From Bradyrhizobium sp. BTAi1 (GTDB lineage: Bacteria; Pseudomonadota; Alphaproteobacteria; Rhizobiales; Xanthobacteraceae), in the NCBI RefSeq assembly GCF_000015165.1, contig NC_009485.1:3491501-3555500 (forward strand): 64,000 bases of DNA, written 5' to 3'. The stretch's first letter is position 1. Every line of letters starts with the position of its first letter. Below, piece by piece: positions 9,308 to 17,576 of this stretch. Below the pieces are notes generated by a model that did no database searches, was not told where the DNA came from, and worked only from the letters and a program-made list of their open reading frames with translations. Both the position numbers and the translations under genes were made by a program.

Positions 9308-9565
9308 CTACCGGTTTGGGATACGGCGTGCTTTCTTCTTCTGATCGCCCGAGAGAGGCGGCGGCTTCAACAGGTCCGCCGGCTCGACCCCGAGACCACC
9401 AGCAAGAGCAGCGAGCACGTCGATGGAAACCGCATTGCGGCTTCGTTCGATCATGCTGATATAGGTCCGGTCGATCTCCGCGCGATGCGCAAGCTCCTCC
9501 TGCGACACACCTTTCGTTCGGCGCAGGTGCTTCAGATTGGTCGCCAGGATGTCTCGGATATTCAT
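9308..9565 (-). CDS. XRE-family HTH transcriptional regulator
   Basis: An 85-residue single-domain Cro/CI-type DNA-binding protein. The helix-turn-helix spans roughly residues 8-62 (NLKHLRRTKG, then SQEELAHRAEIDRTYISMIERS). The ATG at 9565 gives MNIRDILATN; a TTG two codons upstream is also possible. The short lysine-rich tail has no sensor domain. It probably regulates the neighbouring minus-strand genes or the element; no operator was identified. Confidence 0.85.
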   Translation of the reverse strand: MNIRDILATNLKHLRRTKGVSQEELAHRAEIDRTYISMIERSRNAVSIDVLAALAGGLGVEPADLLKPPPLSGDQKKKARRIPNR

Positions 9566-9742
9566 CTCCAAGACAGCACAGGCTTGTCGAGTATTTCACC
9601 ACGGAGTATTTTCTACAATGAACCCCCAAGCGATTGAGTCCGTTGGCTAATGGTGCCCAGCGACGGGAAAGCGTAAGGCTCCCGCCACGCCTCTGCTCCC
9701 CCGAAATGAACGCCGCGTTTGCCCTTTTCAGGTTTGTGAACG

Positions 9743-10021
9743 ATGTCCTTTCCACCGCTCGATCCCGATGTCGCGGACCACGCTCCGAGCGATCCCGTCC
9801 TGACGCCCTATGACGAGGAACACATCGTGACGTATCTCCGCATGCTCGATGCGGAGGCGGATGGCGCTGATTGGAAAGAGGTCGCCCATATCGTTCTCCA
9901 TATCGATCCGGTCATGGAACCCGAGCGGGCCCGGCGCGCATTCGACAGCCATCTGGCGCGTGCGAAGTGGATGTCGGAGGAGGGTTACAACCACTTGCTA
10001 CGTGGTCCTCACGAGACCTGA
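9743..10021 (+). CDS. Small conserved ICE protein (DUF2285-neighbour type)
   Basis: A 92-residue acidic protein (MSFPPLDPDVADHAPSDPVL start) with a helical C-terminal part (RARRAFDSHLARAKWMSEEGY). I recognise it as a recurrent small protein just upstream of DUF2285/transcriptional-regulator-domain genes in alphaproteobacterial ICEs, likely DNA-binding. The exact Pfam name is uncertain. It is the first of a plus-strand series leading to repA. Confidence 0.75.
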   Translation: MSFPPLDPDVADHAPSDPVLTPYDEEHIVTYLRMLDAEADGADWKEVAHIVLHIDPVMEPERARRAFDSHLARAKWMSEEGYNHLLRGPHET

Positions 10022-10188
10022 CGTTGTGCAACCAATGCGGAACCCGATCGTTTCAAGCAATCGTGTAGTTGGTGGAGCGCGCAGCCTGCATCAAAGTACC
10101 GACGCGCTAAAAGAATCAGCACCGCAATCAGAAATGGCGCCATCATTCGGATATTCCGTGGCAGTCCTAACCTGATGAGGACAGCACG

Positions 10189-10957
10189 ATGTCGGAATTC
10201 GATTGGCGCGCACCCAAGGCCTACGCGAACATGCATCGCGCGGACCGTCCAGGCCTGGCTTGGGAGTGTGTCCGCCGGTCTCCGAACTATCGGGCGCAAT
10301 ATTCCGCGACGACCCGTGCTGATCGTGATGATGCAGCGACGTTTCGGAGGCGCTGGGGGTTGATATTTCGCACCTGACCCCGCGCTCTCCTTTGATGCCC
10401 AGATCGTCTTCTGGGCGCCCGAACGCTCGTCGACGGTGCTCGCGCTGGCCGAGCTCGACAAGCGCTTCCCCGTCGTCACGCCGACGTTGAAGCTTCCGCC
10501 GTTGGCGCCACACCAGCTCCGGCTGGCGGCGGATGGCTGGCACGTGGTCGTCAGCCTCGGCGGCGTTCAGCATCGTCTGTGGTTGCAGACGAAGCCGCTG
10601 ACGCGTGCGTCGTACACGGTGCTGCTGCCTTACGACCGTGAGTTCAAGGTACGGCACGAGGCGGCGGATCGTCTCTGGCGTGCGCTGAAAGGACGCCCGC
10701 TTGGTCCAACGTCGGACGGCTGGACGGAGCAGCGGCGCGCGCGCCTCGTGTTGACCCTGCGCGCGGTCGACGCTTGGCAGCAGGGTAACAACTATCGCGC
10801 CATCGCCGACGCTCTGTTCGGGGCTGGGCGCATTTCGGCGCGTAGCTGGAAAACGCACGATCTGCGCAGCCGCACCAGACGCCTCGTTCAATCCGGATTG
10901 TCGCTGATTCGCGGCGGCTATCTCCAGCTGCTGCGTCCGCGGCGCAAGGACGAATAG
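10189..10957 (+). pseudogene. DUF2285 / transcriptional-regulator-domain protein, frameshifted
   Basis: The N-terminal part (10189-10377) starts MSEFDWRAPKAY, a transcriptional-regulator-type domain, and stops after RRRWGLIFRT. The next frame continues seamlessly as YFAPDPALSFDAQIVFW and runs to 10957 with a full DUF2285 C-terminus (RARLVLTLRAVD, YRAIADALFG, RSRTRRLVQSGL). The switch lies near 10355-10364, beside a run of five Gs. Both halves remain well conserved, so it is either a recent frameshift or a sequencing error. Intact homologues are about 250 residues and sit beside repA in related ICEs. Confidence 0.8.
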
Positions 10958-10966
10958 GATCGCGCA

Positions 10967-10992
10967 GGGGGGGGGGCCGAACATGACCCCCC
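10967..10992 (+). terminator. G-run/C-run hairpin after the DUF2285 gene
   Basis: A run of ten Gs (10967-10976) can pair with six Cs (10987-10992) across a short loop just after the DUF2285 stop. It is a possible terminator, and also a likely place for assembly error. Confidence 0.3.
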
Positions 10993-11091
10993 TCGTCTTC
11001 GGCATCCTCCTTCGCGCTCCTACGCCTCCATCATGGCCGTCGACACGCAACGTCGCTCGATCGTTGCGCGAGGCTCTCCTGGAGGTGCAAA

Positions 11092-11394
11092 ATGCCCGAT
11101 CCCGTCGCCGGCTTGCCGCCGCGCTTTCTCCGAACGCCCGAAGCTGCGCGCTATCTCGGCCTGTCCGGCCGCACGCTAGAGAAGCACAGGACTTACGGCA
11201 CCGGTCCGACCTATCGCAAGATCGGTGGTCGCGTCGTCTACGCGCTCGAAGACCTCAAGGCTTGGGCCGACCGCGGCACCAAGACCTCGACCGCCGATCC
11301 GGGGCAGGGCACCGTGCTGCCGGCCAAGAGGCATTCAGGCCTCGTGCGATACGCCGGCTATGAACCCCCTGCGCAGCGCTCGAGGGGGGCCTAG
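11092..11394 (+). CDS. AlpA/excisionase-like helix-turn-helix protein
   Basis: A 100-residue protein with an HTH_17 (MerR-like winged) domain at residues 10-58: FLRTPEAARYLGLSGRTLEKHR, then YRKIGGRVVYALEDLKAW. This domain is shared by AlpA regulators and excisionases. The gene ends two bases before the repA start, so the two are probably one operon. A role in controlling replication or excision is inferred from position. Confidence 0.85.
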   Translation: MPDPVAGLPPRFLRTPEAARYLGLSGRTLEKHRTYGTGPTYRKIGGRVVYALEDLKAWADRGTKTSTADPGQGTVLPAKRHSGLVRYAGYEPPAQRSRGA

Positions 11395-11396
11395 CA

Positions 11397-12278
11397 ATGC
11401 GCGGCAGCTGGCGCGCCGAGCGCGAGCAGCTCGAGCTGTTTCGTGCGCTGCCGGGCGATCTCGCGCCTCGCGACGCGCAGGATCTGATGGCCTATCCGTT
11501 CTTCTCGCTTGCCAAGAGCAGGCGCGTCGTTCCGATCGATTTTCGCGCAGGGACAATCACGATCCGCGTCGAGGCGGTCCCGGAGCACGGGATGGCGACG
11601 ATCTGGGACGCGGACGTGCTGATTTGGGCGGCGTCGCAGATCGTCGAAGCGCGCGATGCGGGCCTGAGAACCTCGCGTTTGATGGCGGCGACGCCGCACG
11701 AGATCCTGACCTTCGTCGGACGCGGGACCGGCGCGCGCGATTACGATCGTCTCAAGGCCGGACTGGATCGCCTGCAGGCGACGACCGTGCTGACGTCGAT
11801 CCGCCAGCTCACGGAACGGCGGCGGCATCGTTTCTCCTGGATCAACGAATGGCGGGAGACGGCGGATGCCCATGGCAAGCCCTCCGGTCTGCAGCTGATC
11901 CTACCGGACTGGTTCTATTCGGGCGTTCTCGACAACGCGCTCGTCCTCACGATCGACCGCGCGTATTTCGATCTGAGGGGTGGACTCGAGCGGTGGCTTT
12001 ATCGGCTTGTTCGCAAGCATGGCGGGCGCCAGCAGGGCGGCTGGAGCTTCGACGTCGCGCATCTGCACGCCAAGTCGGGCAGTCTGTCGCCGCTGAAGCA
12101 TTTTGCCTACGACCTGCGTGACATCGTCCGCCGTCAGACGCTGCCCGGCTACCGGCTCGCCATCGAGCCCGGATTGCGAGACCGGGAGCGGCTCTCCTTT
12201 GCTCCCGTTCCCGAAGACCCGTTCGCTGCGCGTCTGCGCAAGCGCGGCATCAGCACGGCCTCTGGGGAAAACCTGTGA
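11397..12278 (+). CDS. repA: Replication initiator protein A (RPA family)
   Basis: A 293-residue RPA-type initiator. Family features include DLMAYPFFSLAKSRR, the IWDADVLIWAASQI winged-helix segment, GRGTGARDYDRLKAGLDRL and FDLRGGLERWLYRLVRKHGG. Such proteins bind iterons to start plasmid or ICE replication. Exactly that kind of repeat (three copies) begins six bases after the stop. The start two bases after the upstream HTH stop indicates coupled translation. In related elements parA usually follows; it is missing here. Confidence 0.92.
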   Translation: MRGSWRAEREQLELFRALPGDLAPRDAQDLMAYPFFSLAKSRRVVPIDFRAGTITIRVEAVPEHGMATIWDADVLIWAASQIVEARDAGLRTSRLMAATPHEILTFVGRGTGARDYDRLKAGLDRLQATTVLTSIRQLTERRRHRFSWINEWRETADAHGKPSGLQLILPDWFYSGVLDNALVLTIDRAYFDLRGGLERWLYRLVRKHGGRQQGGWSFDVAHLHAKSGSLSPLKHFAYDLRDIVRRQTLPGYRLAIEPGLRDRERLSFAPVPEDPFAARLRKRGISTASGENL

Positions 12279-12283
12279 ATCAG

Positions 12284-12348
12284 CTCGTGCTATCGGGGAC
12301 CAGAACCCTCGTGCTATCGGGGACCGGATCCTCGTGCTATCGGGGACC
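12284..12348 (+). repeat. Three 18-bp iterons, candidate replication origin
   Basis: CTCGTGCTATCGGGGACC occurs three times without mismatch, at 12284-12301, 12308-12325 and 12331-12348 (periods 24 and 23 bp). They lie directly after repA, on the same DNA face about two helical turns apart. This is the arrangement of initiator-binding iterons at an origin. Confidence 0.9.
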
Positions 12349-12406
12349 GAAATCGGTCAAAACCGATGGCAGCTCAATTGCTTGGGTGGCCCTTAACTTT
12401 ACTAAC

Positions 12407-12427
12407 AAGGAATCCTTCGGATTCCTT
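12407..12427 (+). terminator. Perfect hairpin downstream of the iterons
   Basis: AAGGAATCC-TTC-GGATTCCTT forms a 9-bp stem with a 3-base loop in a locally AT-rich stretch (12391-12430). It may end repA transcription or be part of the origin; there is no long T-tract. Confidence 0.55.
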
Positions 12428-12591
12428 CTAACGGACAGCGCGTTTCGCACGCCTGGTGATGACCAAGGCGCGCAGCCTTTGCGCGGCGCCCTCAAGCTCG
12501 ATCGGGACCTGAACCCTAGGCGCGGCTGCACGGTCCTGCCGGCCGTCCGGGATTGGGCAGATCAGTCCATCTGCTCTCGCCGGAGGGCGGC

Positions 12592-13056
12592 ATGAGCGAC
12601 CTCACACAGGTGGAGTTGCTCTGGCTCGAGAAGCGGATCGAGAACTGGATTCGCTTCGGCCATGCGGTCGAAGAGACCATCATCGACAAGCGCCGGCGCG
12701 TTCTGTCCTTTGCTCCTGGCGCCATCTTCGCTTTCGTGCGGTGGGCATCCAACGACTTCGGAACGGTCGTATCGCGCATCGAGATCGTCAGGGCGGTCGC
12801 GCCGGGACAGGCATACACCACCGTGCCATTCGTCCGCCCCGGCGGCGAGATCCTGTTGCGGCTTGCCGGTTGGTCCAGAGTCGAAGCCGTGTTGCAGCGG
12901 ATCGACAGGGTGGAGGCGCTCGGTATCGATCCAGCCGAGGCCGCGCCTGACTACTGGCAGCACGTTCACAACCGCCTGTCCGCTTACGACGTGCCGCGCG
13001 ACTACACGCGCGGACGGCATCAGGCGTGGCTGCACCGGCGGAGGTTTGCGCGATGA
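12592..13056 (+). CDS. DUF2840 domain-containing protein
   Basis: A 154-residue DUF2840 protein, a standard gene between repA/parA and traF in alphaproteobacterial ICEs. Typical segments are LTQVELLWLEKRIENWIRFG, the RRVLSFAPGAIFAFVRW strand pair and YDVPRDYTRGRHQAWL near the C-terminus. The start at 12592 has a strong GGAGGGCGG site. Its stop overlaps the traF start by four bases (ATGA). No activity is known. Confidence 0.88.
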   Translation: MSDLTQVELLWLEKRIENWIRFGHAVEETIIDKRRRVLSFAPGAIFAFVRWASNDFGTVVSRIEIVRAVAPGQAYTTVPFVRPGGEILLRLAGWSRVEAVLQRIDRVEALGIDPAEAAPDYWQHVHNRLSAYDVPRDYTRGRHQAWLHRRRFAR

Positions 13057-13568
13057 CGACAGATGCTGTGCTTCGTCTTGCGCTCATCGGAGTGGCTGCC
13101 ATCGCCGTGTCGGCCGTGCCGCAGTCGTCGACCGTCCGCTTTGTCTGGAACCTCTCTGCAAGCGTCCCGACGGGCCTCTACCGGCTGCGCCCCAGCGGCG
13201 ATCGCTCCATTGGCGAGATCGTTGCGGTGCAGCCGCCGCAGCCGATCGCCGATTTCCTGGCGAGCCGAGGCTACCTGCCGCGCGGCGTACCGATGATGAA
13301 GCATGTCGCGGCGCTGCCCGGGCAGGTCGTCTGCAGGCACGGACTCGCGATTCTCATCGACGCGGTCGAGGTGGGGCAGGCGCAAGAGCGTGATAGCCGG
13401 GGGCGGCCACTGCCGGTGTGGCAGGGCTGCCGAACGCTCAGCAAAGATGAAGCTTTTCTGATGAACACGCGCTCGGCGATCTCCCTCGATGGGCGATATT
13501 TCGGCGTGCTGCCGGTGTCCGCCATCGTCGGTCACGCCGAGCCGCTGTGGGTGGGTGGGGAGGAGTGA
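13053..13568 (+). CDS. traF: TraF, S26-family conjugative signal peptidase
   Basis: A 171-residue membrane-anchored serine peptidase that, in RP4-type systems, matures and cyclises the TrbC pilin. An N-terminal hydrophobic segment covers residues 5-25. The catalytic serine is Ser37 in SVPTGLY and the general-base lysine is Lys83 in MKHVAALPGQ, both in the expected S26 context. A trbC pilin gene is present at 30925, so the pair is complete. It overlaps DUF2840 upstream and is followed two bases later by the transglycosylase gene. Confidence 0.92.
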   Translation: MTTDAVLRLALIGVAAIAVSAVPQSSTVRFVWNLSASVPTGLYRLRPSGDRSIGEIVAVQPPQPIADFLASRGYLPRGVPMMKHVAALPGQVVCRHGLAILIDAVEVGQAQERDSRGRPLPVWQGCRTLSKDEAFLMNTRSAISLDGRYFGVLPVSAIVGHAEPLWVGGEE

Positions 13569-13570
13569 CG

Positions 13571-14401
13571 ATGCACGACGGTCGCCGGCCCTTCGGTGCT
13601 CGTTCGATCGCTCAGACCTCCGCTGGCTCGTTCGTCGCGGCCGCTTCTCGCGTCGTCGCTACGCAAGTCCGGAGGCACGGGCAGAGCGTTATCATCGCTG
13701 CAGTCCTCGCATGGTCGATTGTCGCCGGCGCGACAGCACAGGCCTCCCCGTCGTCCTCCCGTCTGCACGTCGTGAGCACGTCCTCTGTTGACACATTTGC
13801 AGGTTCTGTGAGCGAAGCTGCGCATCGGTTCGATATTCCCGAGCGCTGGATCTATGCCGTCATGCGCGCTGAAAGCGGCGGTGATCGGCGGGCTCGCTCG
13901 TCAAAGGGCGCCGTCGGCCTGATGCAGATCATGCCGGAGACCTGGCGCGATTTGCGCGCCCGCTACGGCCTTGGGGCTGATCCCTTCGATCCTCACGACA
14001 ACGTTCTGGCGGGCGCAGCCTATCTTCGCGAGCTGCACGACCGTTATGGATCGCCTGGGTTCCTCGCAGCCTACAATGCGGGTCCCGGGCGGTATGAACG
14101 TCATCTGGCAACGGGCCGGCCGCTGCCGGACGAAACCCGAGCCTACGTCGCGAAGCTTTCGTCCGCCGTCGGCGGTGTGCAAGCCCAACGGCCTGTCGAT
14201 GTCTCCCGAGCGGCAGCGTTCTCGCTTGCGGATTTGTTCGCCCCGCGCGGTTCGCAACGCATGGCCGACGATCATCCGAGTGTAACTGGCAAGCGCTCGG
14301 TCAGATCATTGCGTGTCGCTCGCCGCGGCAATCTTTCGTCGCTTCTACCGCGGCCGCATGCGTTGTTTGCTCGGCATGCCGGCGGAAATCTCTGGCGATG
14401 A
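13571..14401 (+). CDS. Lytic transglycosylase (TrbN/VirB1-like)
   Basis: A 276-residue secreted SLT-domain enzyme that opens peptidoglycan for the conjugation channel. A long N-terminal signal or anchor ends near residue 58 (TAQAS). The catalytic glutamate is Glu101 in MRAESGG; the conserved GAVGLMQIMPETW and AYNAGPGRYE motifs follow. The C-terminal 70 residues are low-complexity and basic. It lies in the traF-relaxase interval, as in other Trb-type elements. Confidence 0.9.
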   Translation: MHDGRRPFGARSIAQTSAGSFVAAASRVVATQVRRHGQSVIIAAVLAWSIVAGATAQASPSSSRLHVVSTSSVDTFAGSVSEAAHRFDIPERWIYAVMRAESGGDRRARSSKGAVGLMQIMPETWRDLRARYGLGADPFDPHDNVLAGAAYLRELHDRYGSPGFLAAYNAGPGRYERHLATGRPLPDETRAYVAKLSSAVGGVQAQRPVDVSRAAAFSLADLFAPRGSQRMADDHPSVTGKRSVRSLRVARRGNLSSLLPRPHALFARHAGGNLWR

Positions 14402-14647
14402 GCGGACTCACCCTTCTTCGCGGCCTGTCGCGGATCATCGCATGTTGGAGAGGAAACAGGTGAAGCCCGGAAAGCTCGACCACGGATTGCGAGATAAAAG
14501 CGCCGACGGCCGTCGGGCGCATGTGGTTGGTTGGATTCGTGTTTCAGTCCTGATGCAGATAAGGCCGGCTGGCGCTTCCCCGCGAAAGCATCGGCAAATC
14601 AATCAAGCGAGCGCCGTCGGCCAAGCCGGCCTGTCGCCGAGGTCGAC
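14402..14647. other. Intergenic region before the relaxase gene, candidate oriT location
   Basis: This 246-bp gap directly upstream of the relaxase gene holds a perfect 14-bp palindrome (14503-14516, CCGACGGCCGTCGG). Relaxase genes often sit beside their oriT, but I cannot identify a nick site, so this is only a candidate location. Confidence 0.3.
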
Positions 14648-16399
14648 ATGAGCCGGGACGAGAGCGACTTCCGCGTTCGTCCCGGTCGGATCAGGAACGG
14701 TGGCCGTGGCCCGGCCAAGCCGAAGAGCTTTGTTGGCCAGGTCATGCGGGCTGCGAGGAAGGCTGGTCACACGGGCAAAGGCTTTGGCCGGGAGGGACGA
14801 AGGGCCGGGGCGCGGTTCGGGCGCGGGCGGTCTGCTGCGCTGGCATTGTCGCTGCGCTCGCCGACGCGCCGGGTCGTGATCAAGGCGCGCGTGGTCCGGC
14901 ATCGCGGGACAAAGTTCCGGTCTGCGCCGCTTGCCAAGCATGTGAGTTATCTCAAGCGTGAGGGCGTCACGCGCGACGGCGCGGATGCCACGATGTTCGA
15001 TGCGCGATCGGACCAGGCCGATGTGCGGGCGTTCGCTGCCAGCGTCGAGAGCGACCGCCATCATTTCCGCTTCATTGTCTCGCCGGAGGATGCCGCTGAG
15101 ATGCAGGATCTGCGTGCCTTCACCCGCGAGCTGATGCGCGATGCCGAGCGCGATCTCGGGACGCGGCTGGAGTGGATCGCGGTCGACCATTGGAACACGG
15201 ACAATCCGCACGTCCATGTTCTCGTGCGCGGCCGCAGCGATGACGGCCAGGATCTCGTCATCAGCCGCGACTATATCAGCCGTGGATTTCGCGAGCGGGC
15301 AGCGGAGCGTGTCGGTCTTGAGCTCGGCCCGCGCAGCGAGCACGAGATCAAGTCGGCTCTGGAACGCGAGGTCGATGCCGAGCACTGGACCGGGCTCGAT
15401 CGTGCGCTTCGCGCTGTGGCCGATGAGGGAGCTGGCGTCGCGGATCTTCGCCTGGTGACGGGCCGCGAAGATCCGGAGCTGCGAAGGCTGATGACGGGCA
15501 GGGCGGCCCGGCTGGAACGTCTTGGTCTGGCCGAGCAGATCGCGCCGGGGCGTTGGACACTGAAAGCTGGTCTGGAGGACGGCTTGCGTGATCTCGCGAT
15601 CCGCGGCGATATCATCAAAACCATGCACCGGGCTATCGCCGGCTTCGGCCGGGAGCCTGATGTCACGGGCTTTGCGCTGCATGGTGACCAGCCGGCCGAT
15701 CCGGTGCTCGGGCGCCTCGTGGCGCGTGGCCTCCATGACGAGCTCAACGGCTCGGCCTATGCCATCGTAGAAGGCATCGATGGTCGAACCCATCATCTCA
15801 AATTCGCTGATCTCGAGCTGACCGGCGATGCTCAGCTGGGAGCAATCGTCGAGGCGCGCGTGTATGACGATGCGCAGGGTCGCAAGCGGCTGTCGCTGGC
15901 GACACGATCGGATCTCGCCCTCGACGCTCAGGTGAGCGCGGATGGTGCGACATGGCTCGACCGGCAATTGCTGGCGCGCGAGCCTGTTGCTGCTGCCGGC
16001 GGCTTCGGGGCGGACGTCCGGGCCGCCATGGAACGCCGGATCGATCATCTGGCCGCTGAGGGTCTCGCTCGTCGGCAAGGGCAGCAGGTCGTGTTCGCGC
16101 GCGATCTGCTCACCACCCTGCGCCAGCGCGAGCTGAATGCCGCCGCATCCAGGATTTCGGCCGAGACGGCGCTGGCCTACCGGCCGATCGGCGAAGGCGA
16201 TCCGATCGCGGGCATCTACCGTCAGCGCGTGACCTTGGCGTCCGGTCGCTTCGCCATGATCGACGACGGGCTCGGCTTTCAGCTCGTGCCTTGGCGTCCG
16301 GCACTTGAACAGCAACTCGGGCGCGAGGTGCGCGGGATCGCCATCAGCGGCGGCGGCGTGAACTGGAGTTTTGGACGCAAGCTAGGCATCGGCCTCTGA
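14648..16399 (+). CDS. DUF3363-type relaxase/mobilisation nuclease (VirD2-like)
   Basis: A 583-residue relaxase. The N-terminus is highly basic and Gly/Arg-rich (residues 1-80). The metal-binding HUH-like motif appears as VDHWNTDNPHVHVLVRGR near residues 178-195. The C-terminal two thirds is DUF3363, including YAIVEGIDGRTHHL and EQQLGREVRGIA near the end. The ATG at 14648 (MSRDESDF) was preferred to the longer frame, whose extra residues are not conserved-looking. It should nick oriT and pilot the transferred strand to TraG. Confidence 0.9.
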   Translation: MSRDESDFRVRPGRIRNGGRGPAKPKSFVGQVMRAARKAGHTGKGFGREGRRAGARFGRGRSAALALSLRSPTRRVVIKARVVRHRGTKFRSAPLAKHVSYLKREGVTRDGADATMFDARSDQADVRAFAASVESDRHHFRFIVSPEDAAEMQDLRAFTRELMRDAERDLGTRLEWIAVDHWNTDNPHVHVLVRGRSDDGQDLVISRDYISRGFRERAAERVGLELGPRSEHEIKSALEREVDAEHWTGLDRALRAVADEGAGVADLRLVTGREDPELRRLMTGRAARLERLGLAEQIAPGRWTLKAGLEDGLRDLAIRGDIIKTMHRAIAGFGREPDVTGFALHGDQPADPVLGRLVARGLHDELNGSAYAIVEGIDGRTHHLKFADLELTGDAQLGAIVEARVYDDAQGRKRLSLATRSDLALDAQVSADGATWLDRQLLAREPVAAAGGFGADVRAAMERRIDHLAAEGLARRQGQQVVFARDLLTTLRQRELNAAASRISAETALAYRPIGEGDPIAGIYRQRVTLASGRFAMIDDGLGFQLVPWRPALEQQLGREVRGIAISGGGVNWSFGRKLGIGL

Positions 16400-16575
16400 T
16401 CGCCCTTGAGACATCGAAATGACATGGGGCTGACCACCAGGCAGGCTTGGACACCCCGGTTATTCCGCGAGATTCTGCGCAAGACTACGACGAGCATCGT
16501 TGAGGCATTGCCTCGCGTGTATCTCGTCGGTTCCTTCGTCCCACGAGCGCGGATATGCAACGGGGGACGATCGCG

Positions 16576-17499
16576 ATGCCGTATGTCGATGCCGGCGGGG
16601 TCAAGCTCTATGTCGAGGAAACCGGCCAGGGCCGTCCGATCATCTTTGCTCACGAGTTCGGCTCCGATCTGCGGAGCTGGGATGGTCAAGTCCGTCACTT
16701 CGCGAAAAGCCACCGCTGCATCGTCTATAACGCACGGGGCTACCCGCCCAGCGATGTTCCCGAGGATGCCGCGCTGTACGGCTGGGAGCATGCGGTCGGC
16801 GACATCGATGCGGTGATGCGCGGACTTGGGATCGACCGGGCTCATCTGGTCGGGGCCAGCATGGGCGCCTATGCCGCTCTGCAGTTCGGACTGCGATACC
16901 CAGGACGGGTCAGCGCCATCGTTGCCGCAGCCGCGGGATCGGGCTGTTCGCCGTCGCAGCGCGAGCAATGGCTGAAGCAGACATCAACGCTGGCTCGGTC
17001 GTTCATCGATCGCGGTCTGGATGTGACGGCGAACAGGATCGCGCACAGTCCGACGCGCATTCAGCTCAAGCACAAGAATCCCCGGGCGTGGCGGGAGTTC
17101 GCGGACCGGCTCGGGCGGTTGTCCGCACGGGGACTGTCGACGACCATGGTCCGCTATCAGATGTTGCGTCCGTCGCTGCACGACTTCAGGGCCAGCTTGG
17201 CGGCATTGGCGATCCCGGTGTTGCTCGCTGTCGGTGACGAGGACACGCGTTGTCTCGACACCAACCTGATGCTGAAGGCATGCCTGCCCGATGCCGGCCT
17301 TTGGATCTGTCCGAACACGGGCCACACCATCAATCTGGAAGAGCCTGCCGCCTTCAACGCGCAAGTTGAGGGCTTCTTCGATGCCGTCGAACGCGGCTGC
17401 TGGCGTCGTGGATATTCCACATCCAAACAGCGTCCCCGAAATCTCGACGCCGAGCAGGCAGGCCCACCGATCTCCTTGGCCCAGCGCCGAATGCGGTGA
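16576..17499 (+). CDS. Alpha/beta-fold hydrolase
   Basis: A 307-residue alpha/beta hydrolase. The nucleophile elbow is GASMG, the acid is in LAVGDEDTR and the catalytic histidine is in NTGHTINLEEP, so the triad looks complete. The N-terminus MPYVDAGGVKLYVEE is typical of the class. The start at 16576 follows a GGGGGA site. About 35 residues after the histidine region are an atypical basic tail. Hydrolases here between relaxase and TraG recur in related ICEs; substrate unknown. Confidence 0.88.
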   Translation: MPYVDAGGVKLYVEETGQGRPIIFAHEFGSDLRSWDGQVRHFAKSHRCIVYNARGYPPSDVPEDAALYGWEHAVGDIDAVMRGLGIDRAHLVGASMGAYAALQFGLRYPGRVSAIVAAAAGSGCSPSQREQWLKQTSTLARSFIDRGLDVTANRIAHSPTRIQLKHKNPRAWREFADRLGRLSARGLSTTMVRYQMLRPSLHDFRASLAALAIPVLLAVGDEDTRCLDTNLMLKACLPDAGLWICPNTGHTINLEEPAAFNAQVEGFFDAVERGCWRRGYSTSKQRPRNLDAEQAGPPISLAQRRMR

Positions 17500-17576
17500 G
17501 CCGTCGACGGCTCACCGCAATCTGTGGGCGCTGCTGCTCATCCTTCGATCCCACTCAGTCCTCTCCGCGTGGCAAT

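Larger units (their letters stand above)
12279..12591. other. Gap between repA and the DUF2840 gene: iterons and hairpin, no parA
   Basis: This 313-bp gap holds the iterons, a perfect 9-bp hairpin and the ribosome-binding site of the DUF2840 gene (GGAGGGCGG). No partition gene or recognisable remnant is seen where parA is expected from related ICEs. Confidence 0.6.

Noticed and set aside
8907..9755. 282-codon minus-strand open frame
   Set aside because: It overlaps the XRE regulator and the hypothetical gene in another frame and shows shadow-like composition rich in Arg, Ser and Pro.
12284..12348. CRISPR-like array
   Set aside because: Only three 18-bp units with 5-6 bp spacing and no cas genes; iterons after repA fit better.
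12275..12595. Open frame across the iterons (GTG start)
   Set aside because: It translates the iterons and hairpin into repeated VLSGT units with no homology; the DNA repeats explain it.
14603..16315. 570-codon minus-strand open frame opposite the relaxase
   Set aside because: It is the antisense shadow of the well-supported relaxase gene in GC-rich DNA.
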